64,000 bases of DNA from Astropecten irregularis (lineage: Eukaryota > Echinodermata > Asteroidea > Paxillosida > Astropectinidae), in assembly GCA_963971285.1 (NCBI GenBank), contig OZ020244.1:22506001-22570000 (forward strand). The letters are read 5' to 3'. The notes under the pieces are model-generated. The model had not been told where the DNA came from, ran no database searches, and saw nothing but the letters and a program-made list of their open reading frames with translations. The position numbers and the translations under genes were made by a program. Within the stretch, counting starts at the first letter, position 1. Each line of letters opens with the position of its first letter. Positions 37,601 to 46,800 of the stretch are shown in pieces.

Positions 37601-37651
37601 TTCATCCGAAAAAACCATAGGAAACTTGCTCGTTGCACTGTCCCCTTCCAT
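22654..37651 (-). CDS. SLC6-family Na+/Cl- coupled transporter (GABA/taurine/betaine/creatine group), 14 coding exons, 634 aa
   Basis: Exons on the minus strand: 37651-37405, 36524-36393, 33252-33101, 32364-32225, 31566-31434, 30250-30116, 29135-29032, 28555-28431, 27530-27415, 26827-26693, 25222-25120, 24524-24424, 23831-23664, 22767-22654 (TAG). Phases agree at every junction and the length is typical of SLC6. Seen: TM1 block [15 protein letters not shown] (about 69-83), with Gly66 where monoamine transporters have Asp; extracellular loop 2 with C167 and C175/C176 and five N-glycosylation sequons (N180, N189, N209, N212, N215); then [38 protein letters not shown]-like [38 protein letters not shown] and MIGYRP. 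These are closest to the SLC6A1/6/8/11-13 branch, and the segment GYNREFF..LGLTMVT is most like the taurine transporter. The protein should sit in the plasma membrane and import an amino-acid-like osmolyte or transmitter. It ends in TNV, which fits a class I PDZ ligand. The substrate is not decidable from sequence. Confidence 0.94.
22951..23331. mobile_element. Family B element copy in the last SLC6 intron
   Basis: Starts TTAAAGGTGCAGTATACAGT and ends ACCAATTATGTATTATACAT, with core TTCAGGGTATGAAGATGGTG. Part of the same family also lies at 22245-22445. Confidence 0.7.
24018..24200. mobile_element. Family C copy forming a hairpin
   Basis: The arms GGAGGGCCTGACGCGATTCG and CGAAACGCGTCAAGCCCTCC, with GATCCTAGC/GCTAGGATC inside, are inverted repeats around a loop near 24117. 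The copy lies in an SLC6 intron. Confidence 0.78.
25338..25405 (-). repeat. Degenerate tRNA-like sequence
   Basis: Minus strand GGTCGTGGGTTCGAATCCCA is a perfect B box with T-arm stem, followed by CCTTAGCCA. Upstream, CTGC...GCAG could be an anticodon stem with an 8-base loop. The 5' half does not pair with the acceptor end, so this is a tRNA pseudogene or SINE head and not a working tRNA. Confidence 0.5.
26215..26223 (+). promoter_or_regulatory. TATA box inside the TIR element
   Basis: TATATAAAG preceded by CC, with the only non-repetitive ATG of the element (26270) about 47 bp downstream. Transcription would be expected to start near 26245. Spacing is right for a pol II core promoter. The function is inferred. 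Confidence 0.45.
26270..26449 (+). CDS. 59-codon open frame inside the TIR element, unknown product
   Basis: ATG at 26270 follows the TATA box and opens [20 protein letters not shown], an acidic stretch that does not look like random translation. From about codon 38 it runs into the GCTTTG repeats and stops at TAA (26447-26449). It is probably the 5' end of a gene, either captured from the host or left over from the transposon's own gene, and truncated by the repeat. I do not recognise the protein. It is antisense to the SLC6 gene. Confidence 0.4.
   Translation: MAEQQDPEVPDVPEQILRHVNEACQVVTEHEDWGPRFEPSSVKLSYALSQALLSFVTLC
26882..27182. mobile_element. Family B element copy in SLC6 intron
   Basis: Carries TCAAGAAAGATACAACAACA, TTTACAGTCCCATAACGG, TCTACCATCACCATTTTCAT and ends GCTACCAAAGTACCTT, all shared with the copies at 30399 and 55771. 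Confidence 0.7.
29401..29644. mobile_element. Family A foldback MITE, full copy
   Basis: GGGGCCAATTTCATAGAGCT at the start and AGCTCTATGAAATTGGCCCC at the end are exact inverted repeats. The 244 bp are nearly the same as at 13457 and 39766. Located in an SLC6 intron. Confidence 0.88.
29800..30050. mobile_element. Family D relative
   Basis: Shares CTGGAATGGACTGGTTCCTT, GTGCCATTCTAT and GACATCTGTTATGTAA with 14390-14480. The arms TGGGGCAAG..TTGTATAGC and CAAAAGCTTGCCCCA form an imperfect foldback. Confidence 0.65.
30399..30772. mobile_element. Family B element, complete copy with TIRs
   Basis: AAAGGTAGTATCATACTTTG at the left is mirrored by CAAAGCATGATACTACCTTT at the right. The interior includes TTTTTGATCTTTTAAAAGTT and TTTCTGGATAAATACACCAT. 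Located in an SLC6 intron; no coding capacity. Confidence 0.85.
30862..31025. repeat. 78-bp tandem duplication with an embedded hairpin
   Basis: Two nearly identical 78-bp copies (30862-30939 and 30948-31025) each end in GGAGGTATAAAAAGTC followed by TTTTTATACCTCC, which is a stem of 13 bp around a short loop. The rest resembles the family A interior (CATCACATAAA, TTTGGTTGGTAA). Confidence 0.85.
33303..33871. mobile_element. Family B copy split by an inserted repeat
   Basis: The family text runs up to GATGGTGCTGGT (33390) and resumes at TAGAAACATACCG (33585). The 194 bp in between (33391-33584) begin with an AAT microsatellite and contain ACATCACAAAGCGCTGTACA, a typical SINE/LINE tail motif of marine invertebrates. 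So a later retroelement fragment landed in the older element. Confidence 0.65.
34384..36058. mobile_element. 1.7-kb TIR element with ends ATTCACGAAAC
   Basis: ATTCACGAAACTACTTAAGT at the left is mirrored by ACTTAGTAAGTTTCGTGAAT at the right. Subterminal AAGTGGGGTACTAAG motifs repeat in both orientations. The length and a possible transposase fragment (34599-34817) set it apart from the short MITEs nearby. It lies in SLC6 intron 2, directly abutting a truncated family A copy on its right. Confidence 0.7.
34599..34817 (-). pseudogene. Possible Harbinger/PIF transposase N-terminal remnant
   Basis: A 72-codon minus-strand frame within the 1.7-kb TIR element ends [20 protein letters not shown] before a stop. 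The pattern RPY.LRDR, then an acidic/aromatic 'Y.EEF' reminds me of the N-terminal region of Harbinger (HARBI1-like) transposases. I see no DDE catalytic residues and no continuation, so at best this is a decayed piece; it could be chance. Confidence 0.25.
36059..36210. mobile_element. Truncated family A copy
   Basis: Begins in mid-element at TTGATATTCACGGTCAGCGA and ends TTTTATGAAATTGGCCC. Its left part is missing where it meets the 1.7-kb TIR element. Confidence 0.75.
36960..37270. repeat. G/T-rich inverted repeat in SLC6 intron 1
   Basis: GGTTCTAGAGTCAAAATTTTGGGG at 36971 and CAACATTTTTGGGG...GTAGAACCGCGCC at 37213-37266 frame a region with G runs and T runs. The outer words GGTGTCCGTCAGGCGCGGTTCTA and TAGAACCGCGCCTGGTGTCCG are inverted in part. 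Confidence 0.5.
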
Positions 37652-38397
37652 AGTAAAAGGCCCTATACAAAATCCAGTGCAATTATTGTGCTGTATACAA
37701 TGTACACCGGCACCTTGAACTTCGTGTTAATAACTTTAATACACCACGTCCACACAGAGGCAAGGCTACATCTACTCAGCGGTGTATGACGTTCGGCCAG
37801 CCCTATACAGCATCATTTAGCCTATAAATATAATCTGCCGGCGCTGAGTGGTGATAGGCCTATAGTAAATCAAACAATCCTTCGTCGTCTCACGTGAACG
37901 AGTCGCCCTCGGTCAGAGTCAGAGGACCTGCAAGTCAGTATAGTGGATTGTAGTGGCTACATTACCGTGACATACTGCACATGTAGGGCCTGCGTATTCC
38001 ACCTTGACTTCACGTTGGTTCTGACGATACACTGCTGTCAACATTAGTCGCGAAATAGTTGTACTTTAATCCCGAAAGGTCCTCCGGGGCCAGATAATTC
38101 CACTAGACCACTAGATGATGGCGCTAGACCGTAAAAACAACAAATCGTGGGCCAAAGTACAAGTACATGTAGTACCAAAGTGCTAGGCGCGAGACGCGCG
38201 CGCTAAACCCGTTATCGTTATTGCACATAATTTCATATCTTGTGTGAACGCGCGCGTGGAGCTCAACCGCAGAGCTGATAGGTTTACGCACATGCTAAAG
38301 AGACAGACTGATGATCAATGATCGCACGTGGCCGACACACCCCGGCACTTTTTTCTCACCCATAAACAATGACTGACACAAAAGAAACCCATATAGA

Positions 38398-38576
38398 TTT
38401 ACAACCAAATGTCCATTATGTTGTTGTGTATCACTAACTTGTGATTGTTCTTTGGCTGTTGTTCGCTGACCATGAATATCAAAATGGAATTGTAAATTGC
38501 GATTTGTTTTAGTAGGGCAAGACATTTTTATGCTAAGCAATTTTTTTGTACTTAGCAGCTCCATGAAATTGGTCCC
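38398..38576. mobile_element. Family A partial copy
   Basis: From TTTACAACCAAATGTCCATT to CAGCTCCATGAAATTGGTCCC, with GGCTGTTGTTCGCTGACCAT inside. The left end is missing. Confidence 0.72.
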
Positions 38577-38927
38577 AGATATCGAGTTAACAAATATTTT
38601 TTTAAGGAATTACCATGCATGCACGCCTAGCCTATACAGGAACTTTTGTTATAACGAGCATGCCAGCCAGCCGTAAAACCGACAACCAAAATAACTAAGG
38701 CCTACACAAACATGACTTCAGGCACACAAGAAACAAACAAGGCAACAACATTTTGTTTTCCGGTAGAGTGCGATTTAATCGGTAAAATCAATCATTACAA
38801 TTGCACAGCTCAATTTTAAAATATAAATACATGTATAAACACATTATGGTTCATGACCACTTTGACGGCATTGTGATCCAACTTGTGTATCCCAATATCG
38901 GACCGCTAACAATCAATATCACACAAA

Positions 38928-39136
38928 TCTGCTAACCATGAAATTTCTGTCTCATTAAAAACACAACCAAATTTCCACGTAGGCCTATTGTGTATCACAC
39001 TTGTGATTGTTCTTTGCCGGTTGTTCGCTGACCATATCAAATGGAATTTTGAATGGTGATTTGCCTTATTGGGCAAGACATTTTTGTGCTAAACAATTAT
39101 TCTTTGTGCTTAGCAGTTCCATAAAATTGGCCCCCG
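38928..39136. mobile_element. Family A partial copy
   Basis: Contains ATTTCTGTCTCATTAAAAAC, TTGTTCGCTGACCATATCAA and ends CAGTTCCATAAAATTGGCCCC. It is followed directly by another foldback (39140-39290) whose arms are TCGATTTCACAAACGC and GCGTTAGTCAAATCGG. Confidence 0.72.
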
Positions 39137-39765
39137 GTCGGGTCGATTTCACAAACGCCTTGCGATCATTGCTTAGCCCAAAACCATCGCTTAACGGAAA
39201 ATTGCTACGCAAAGGAGCGATCGATTTTCCGTTTCGCAATGGATTTGGGTTTTAGCGATGATCACAAAGCGTTAGTCAAATCGGCCCGGGCTTGAGGCTA
39301 TTATTTGAGACGTATTTTGCTACCGCCACATGAGACCCATAAAACGAAATCAAGGGATTAAACCGTATATGACGAAGCCGAAGAAAGGCTCCAGCTTCGC
39401 CATGCATCTCACACCCTTCAATTCATATAGTACAATGGCGGTAGCAAAATAAATCCCAAGCCTAGCCTCATTCTGGAAAGATTGTATGTCACATTGGCGA
39501 AAACTAAAACGAGCAATAATACTGAGTAATCTATGACATACTGAGGTAATGCACTGGCACATGACATTGGATTTATGTACACTTATATGGACAATATCCG
39601 ACACATTAAAACATCTTTTCATGTATTTTGTTTTTTTACCCTAAAGGGGGATCCATGTGCCAGGGCAATCCTAAACACAATTACAAACTTTCTATAATTA
39701 AACCGTTTAATTAAACCGATAATTAAACTTCACAGGCACTAAACTGCACGACACCACGATAAACA

Positions 39766-40007
39766 GGGGCCAATTTCATAGAGCTGCTTAGTACAAAAAT
39801 TCGCTAAGCATGACATTTCTGTCTTAGTAAAAACAGGATTAACAACCAAATTTCCGTGTGTTGTGTATCACTTGCAATTGTTCTTTGGTTGTTGTTCGCT
39901 GACCATGAATATCAAATTGAATTTTCAATGGTGGTTTGTTTTATTGGACAAGCTATTTTTGTGCTAAGCATTTTTTTTGTGCTAAGCAGCTCTATGAAAT
40001 TGGCCCC
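39766..40007. mobile_element. Family A foldback MITE, full copy
   Basis: GGGGCCAATTTCATAGAGCT and AGCTCTATGAAATTGGCCCC frame 242 bp, almost the same as the copy at 29401-29644. Confidence 0.88.
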
Positions 40008-40967
40008 TGGTCGTATGCTATTCTTTCTACCAGCCTGTTTGTGAATCTTGATGCACTGTATTCAAATTAAGTTTTTAAGCCAATCATCAATGCAAATTTC
40101 ATGGGGTAGCAGCTTAGCTAAAAATATAGCTTATTTCTATATGTATATGCATAATATCGCTGGCAACAGATATTATAGCATCTTGGCTGGTAACCTGAAC
40201 CGTGTCAGCTTCCTAGTTAAACAGGTTTTTATTCTGAATTTATTTTTATTCTGAAAACGGTTCATACTATAGTGGACCACTGCCTTAGGCTGAGCAACTG
40301 TCTGCTAACTTGAAAGAAAGGTGCAGCAATATGACCTTACTTATATATTAAATTCATAAATAAATATCATTCTTAATTCTACTTCCAAAGTGCAGGCTAG
40401 GTAACGCCATAAAAAAGATGGAATTTGTGCATATTGTATGTAGGGTATACTGTTCTAGCTATGAGATTCATTCTCAAATTGGAGCGTATTCCTTTTGTAT
40501 TTTGAAACAATCTTTGACAATACTGTGAGCTTTGAATACCCCCTTTTTCAGATTTTTCATTTTTGGAATAGCATTCCTCATAGGTTTTTCTTCAAACTGT
40601 AGGCCTATTAAATGAAAACAATGTGACATTACCTGTATTTCAAATTCAAATATCATTTTTGATTCCATTTTCAAAAAGCAGGTAAAGCAATAAAAAAAAA
40701 ATGTAATTTTTTGCATTTTGTGAGACTGTGGGTTATATGTAATATTCACGTGCATTCTAAACACAAGATTCCTGTCTACTCAAATTATGTTAAAATTGGA
40801 GTTCTTGAACAATGCTGCCACATTTTATAGTCTTCCTTGTTCAACTTTTTGCAACTCATGAAAAACATTCCTCAACCCACCCCCCCCCCCCAAAAAAAAA
40901 AAACACCATGACATTTCCTGTATATAAAATTAAAATTCTTCTTGATTCAATTTCAATAAAAGTAATA

Positions 40968-41090
40968 AACTGCTGCAAACTGCTCATCAGCCAAAATGAC
41001 CTGAAATATATCAATCACGTGGAGTTAGGAGGACCTGACGCGTTTCGATCCTAGCAGGATCTTTCTCAAAGGCTAAATGATGAAGGACGA
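40968..41090. mobile_element. Family C copy
   Basis: CTGCTGCAAACTGCTCATCA followed by GGAGGACCTGACGCGTTTCG and ATCCTAGCAGGATC, as at 24018. Confidence 0.7.
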
Positions 41091-42019
41091 GAACATGCAA
41101 GTGAAAGAAACACACATTAATGCATGGGAGGATCGGGACAAAAGGAGGGGGAGGGTGTTGGAGGGTGGGGCTTGGTAAGATTGGTCAGACAAAGAGGGGT
41201 CAAATAAACAAGATCAAAGGTACCAGACTGCCAAAGGCTAGAGAAGAGTGGGGCTGGGGGAATAGGAATTATAAACAAAGGAGGTAATTAGAGGATTAGA
41301 GATCAAGATGGAGAAGTAAAGTACAAAAAGTTGATTCAATTTCAACAGAGCGTGTAGGGGCCATTTAGAAAAAATATTTTAAAAAAAGATGGAATTTTTG
41401 CCAACTGATAAAGTTGTTCAAACATTACCAAGTGTGTTTGGTTGTAATTTGTACACAACAAACATGCACACTCAGTTTGGACTGCAAACTGCACTGCTAA
41501 CAGTACATCAGTTCATCAAATTCTGTAAAAGAAAATTATCAAATGCTCTTTAAAACATCCCCAGTTAATATAACACGCTAAAATCTGTTTGCTGAGTCCC
41601 CGTGATATTTAACTAAAAATATCACAACTTCAAAAATTTGAGAACACAAATTTTTCAAACTCACATACGTGTATTCACGCACACCAGAGTTTGTATCCAT
41701 GTGGAGACATGGCTTTCTAGCGACTTTGCGACAGATAAGTATACCTTGGAAATTCCTCCCTTTTGAGTTAATGCAAAATATCAGTTTCGTGAAAACCTTG
41801 TGTAGCCCTATACACATTTAGAATATCCCGGTGGAGACTAGTATTCAACCTATTGTGCTCAGTCTCCACAAGGCACCATACATGCCCTCACCCCAAGTTC
41901 AATGGCATTATACTTAAAACTGGCCTCACAAGAAAATGTATCCCTGAGCTTCACGGCTGATTGTTTTTCGTTGATGATTATTTTGCTGTATACAACCATC
42001 TGGTTTCCACATAAGAACA

Positions 42020-42314
42020 GGGCCCAATTTCATGGAATCCGTTACCGTTAGCAAAAATTCTTCGCTTACGGTAGCAGAATTTGTTTTGGTTACGGTTAGC
42101 GTATTTCACAGAAGAATTTCCTTTTTGGTAATGGTAAGCAAGGAATTTGTGCAGAATGCATACGACAGCCCGTTAGCAGAAAATGATCACGGTTACCCTA
42201 GAAATTCTTCGCTAACCGAGAGTCTTGCTAACGGATTCCATGAAATAGATTTCACGTGTAGCAGTGCCCGTAAGCACAAAAATAGGCCGTAACAGATTCC
42301 ATGAAATTGGGCCC
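42020..42314. mobile_element. 295-bp foldback with GTTACGGTTAGC motifs
   Basis: GGGCCCAATTTCATGGAATC at the left and GATTCCATGAAATTGGGCCC at the right are inverted repeats (about 26 bp, one mismatch). The interior repeats CTTACGGTAGC, GGTTACGGTTAGC and GTTAGCAGAA in both directions. The ends resemble family A ends, so it may be a related family. Confidence 0.85.
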
Positions 42315-43238
42315 AGGCCTCTAAATGTGGGCCATCTGCTGAGTCATCAAGTTATACTTAATCCAAATAACACAGCAAAAACTGGCTACAATTTCAGGCA
42401 TTATGGCATTACCAACTATCACATTTCAATGTTTTCTTCTCGGGTTGCCCATCTCTAGCTTAAATGACATGTTCTGGGTTGAGACATTTTCTATCCATTA
42501 ATACAATATAATTATTTATCAATTGAATTCACTATTTAACATATTCCACATTCAGAATTTCTTTAAAAGCAGGAATAGCTGTGAACGGTGACCTCTAGTG
42601 TAGTAAGTGTACTACCAGCCCAGACAACTGTCTGCGCAACACCATAATGTTCTGAAGCTATAAAATTAAACTGTTCACTCATGATTGACCCTGACCGTAA
42701 TTTATGTGAGGAATTTGTGCATATTTAGGCCTTTATGCGTGCAGGAGAAAAATGAGGGAAAAATAATGCATGCCTTGAACAGGATGCTGTTTATTCTTCA
42801 GCATCTTTCCATCAATCCAATGACACGATGTGGGTTGAGATCTTTTCTATCCATAATACAATACATTTAATAGCAATTCTCTATTTTACATATTTCACAT
42901 TAAAAAATTCTTGAAAAGCAGAAATAGCACATCGTGACTGGTGCATCTGCGTAACATGTTCTGAAGCCATAAAACTCCACCGAATGCTTTGTTGTGATCA
43001 ACCCCGGCTCAACATGTATACATGTAGGTTTTCCCGGTCTTTTTCGGCAAATGAGCAGCCAATTTCATCTCCACGCATTCGTGTTGACGTTGACTTTGAT
43101 CCATAAGTATCTATATAGCATTGCATTCAATCAAATTCAACAGTCATGCTAAATCGGCATTCAATTTAGCACGCTGCCAAAAGCAGTTGTGAATTTGAAT
43201 GCTGTTCGAATGGAATTTTAAATTGAACGGCGATTATT

Positions 43239-43244
43239 TTTATT
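43239..43244 (-). terminator. Candidate poly(A) signal of the ABCD gene
   Basis: AATAAA on the minus strand about 570 bp beyond the ABCD stop codon. It is the first canonical hexamer I noticed, but others could be used. Confidence 0.3.
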
Positions 43245-43812
43245 CTCCTGATGCTTGTTTACATTATGCTTGCACATGAAGGGAAATCGAAAGACGATTT
43301 TGAGGTGCCTTGCAGTTGCATGTGAAATGAAATGACGCAGGGTTTAAATTGTCCGCTCATTTGCTGAAAATGAGCGGAAAAACCATATTAAAAACCAAAA
43401 GGCCAATAATCACCTTCCTCATCATTTACATTTTTTTCAATCTTGCCATAACGATAAATGTTTTTTTTTCACAATGCGTGTATTTTTGCAAGGCTGGAAC
43501 AAGCAGCGTGGTTCTGGAGAAAATGAAGGCTTCATTGAAGCCCATGTATGATGTGTGTGGGGATTAAAGGGAGGGTGTCAGTCTGTAAGCCGAACAATGG
43601 ACCCTTCCGGCCTGTCAATCAAACTGTGAGCATTGACCAATTGGAAGACGCCTTTTAATCAGGTGACCACGAAAGCCTCAGTCAAACTCGGTCACATGCA
43701 GTATGTACATGTAAAACACACATGCGGAACGGTCCATTGGCTCCCTCCCCCAACAAAAAAATGTTGAGAATCATAAGTGTCAAACAAAAGAGGGGTATTA
43801 CCAATCCAGTAT

Positions 43813-46800
43813 CTACTGATCGCTCTCCGTCCCATGTTTATCCGGATCTTGGTCCTCCGAGCCGATGCTGGACTGCCCCGATGCCTTGCGCGTCCTGTGA
43901 ACCGAGTCCTCTCCGAGGATCTCGCATAGTTCATCCAGTCTGTCCTGCATCCCTGGAACACCTGCCAGCTGGGTCTCTAGGCGTTGTTTCTCCTCATTCA
44001 GGGACAGGCGCTTTGTGATGTTGAGTTCATCCAGACGCCAGCCTCCCTCCCCGTCAAACTGTAACAGGTGGGTGTGGAACTTCCTAAACATTAAAAAAGA
44101 AATACAAGTACCGGTATTAAGTCCACCCCAATGAACAAGGTAATTGATTAAAAGAACAGCCTTACAAATTTCATTAAAATACACCTATAATACAAACCTG
44201 CTGCTGGCTTATCCTGATTGGATAAAAGAGGGTCACATGGGCTTTCCTGATACGAGACAATGTTGGACATTTGTGTTTCGTACTTACTTTGAAATCAGTT
44301 AACACTATACTACAGTGCGTATCAAAAAAAACGCAACAAGATTTCATTTCAAATTTGTGAAGATTGTGTTAGCTTTACAGCAAAGTGATATCTTATTCAT
44401 TCATGCATGGTCATGGATAGCCGAGTAATCATTGTTTTTGGACATTAGGACTTGGGGCCAAGTTTTACACACACATGAGCATCAAACTCATCAATAATTC
44501 TTTGTCAGAGAGTTGCAATGTCAGGTGGAGGGGTAATAAACACTTTGCTCTTGAGATAACCCCCCCCCCCAAAAAAAAAGTCAGATTAGGGACCTATTTC
44601 ACTAAAGTCGTATTTTGCGATCATCGCTATCACACTTGATATGAGATGGATACTTTACGATCAATTCTCCATTTAGTGATGGGTTTGGCCTTCAGCAATG
44701 ATCATAAAACGTAACTGTGTGCGTTAGTGAAATCCACCCCTGGTCCACATCATGATACATGTACAAGGCCGAATTACTCGATGTCCAAAAACCTCAGCCA
44801 ATCTGTTTCTTGCTGCAACTAGTCGACAGGCTGGTGTGCATCCTGTGCCCTCCATAGGCATCTGAACACACATTCAGGAATCACATTTTCATTTAAAATC
44901 TGTAAGTATCCATTTCCGGATCTGACCTTGTTGTGACTTTTTTCTTTGGCAGTGTGTGGAGGAGTGCGCGTGTGCATCATTGCTTGGCCATTGCTAAGGT
45001 GGCAGTGGCCTACTGGATAGGTGTATTAATGTAAAGTCATGACGATGACGTACCATAGAGATGGCCTGTGTGTGATGGTCAGCATGATGATACCAGCATC
45101 CTTGGCCCTCTGGAATATCTTCCCTTCCACATCGATACTGACGGCACTCGTGCACTCATCCAGAAGAGCAAACTTGGGCCTGGTGATATACAGAACATGA
45201 AAGGAGTGGTAATTCTCATATAAAGCTAGAGAAAAAGGGAACAAATGCTAACATTTTAGATTTACATGCACGACTACCTATCAACGTACAATGTACAGTA
45301 TAAAGCACAAAGATCTCTAAAAGACACCACAAGCACTGCTATAGTGTGATTTCACATTAGCGCCGTCTGCTCATATCCACATCAGAACCGAGACTCTCTT
45401 TGCTGAACTTTGGCCGCACCGCCATGGCCATTTGATACACTACTGCCTGCATGCGATACACGAACATCATACTCTCAGCTCAGGTATGAGCTACATGGTA
45501 CCATGAGTTTTGGCTGCCATACTGATTTTATTACCAAGGTTTTTGGTGCTTGGGAAAATTTAACTGCTTACCAGTTGGCCCCAGATAAAGAGACTGTGCG
45601 TACTTACTGTTGATAGAAGAGTCTGGCCATTCCCATTCTCTGTTTCTCACCACCTGATAATACATCCTTCCAGTCTCTTGTTGCATCCCAACCTGAGTGG
45701 ATAAACACCAAACCGTGCTTGTCAACCAAAAGCAATTTCTTTTTTTCTGTCTAAACCCTCTTGAATCCATGATTGGTAAAGGTCACAGAACAGCACTCAC
45801 ACTTTGTCTGATCCAATATGTGCGTGAAATGATAAACCTATGAACATTTGAGCTCTATCACTCATCTGAGTCATGAGAAAACAGCAAAACCCAATTTAAT
45901 TTTTCTTACAAAAGAATGGTTTTGATCTTACCCCGAGATCAAAACTGTTTTCTTTCTTTGTTTGACTAATTTCTGGATAAATACACCATTCAAGTTGGAA
46001 ATATTTTAACGGTATGTTTCTACCAGCACCATCTTCATACCCTGAAAGTACGTAAATCTGTGAATATTTCTGTTTGGGTATGTTACCAATGCTGTACTTT
46101 GCCTTCAATGACAATGATCATATTCCTTTCTAGAAAAATGACAATAAACTGGTGAGCAGGGAAACTTTTATAATAACCCGTCTAGAAGTGGTTATTAATA
46201 ATGTTTAGAGGTTGTTGATAATATTTTACTTTATATTTTATTTTGCATTACAGCAAAAACCGCTAATTCACAATGAAAACTTGGCAGGGGTGCTGGCCCA
46301 ATAAGATCCAAATACTACAAGTCTTTGGACAGAAAGAATTCGAAACTGAACCCCCTAAAAAAAGGAGAAATTTCAGAAAATGGCTCACCTCCTTCCCTGT
46401 TGACTATTTGTTGGAGGTTGACGATATCAAGGATACGTTCCAAGTCACTGTCATTCATACCCTTCTTCAGCATGTCAGAATGCCTGTCTGGATAGATCAC
46501 TTGGTCCCTCAGCGTACCCAGTGACATGTAGGGTCTGGAACCAGACATAAAGCAAGGCCATGACATCTTCTAGATGCAACTGTTTTCTCTCTTGTGTCTT
46601 GGTCCTTTTGAGCCATATGTTAATAGCGCTGCGCACTTGCGCTAAAAATAGCACCGAACCTCAGACAAACATTGCAACGTGGCCATGCAAACGTGTGTTG
46701 AGTGGAAGTATGTGTGCGCGTCGCGCGTGGTGTGACGTCATTAGTGCGGAACGCTTTTCTCTAGTGTTTAGTAAGCCACCAAAAACTATTAATTCATGCT

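Larger units (their letters stand above)
38000..43200. other. Spacer between the SLC6 and ABCD genes
   Basis: About 5 kb upstream of SLC6 and downstream of ABCD with no convincing exon. It is filled largely with family A copies, foldbacks and family C sequence. A short CpG-rich segment at 38160-38290 might be the SLC6 promoter side. Confidence 0.6.

Noticed and set aside
43349..43567. 72-codon plus-strand frame with a hydrophobic segment
   Set aside because: No neighbours, no family resemblance, and it lies in the ABCD 3' flank; likely chance.
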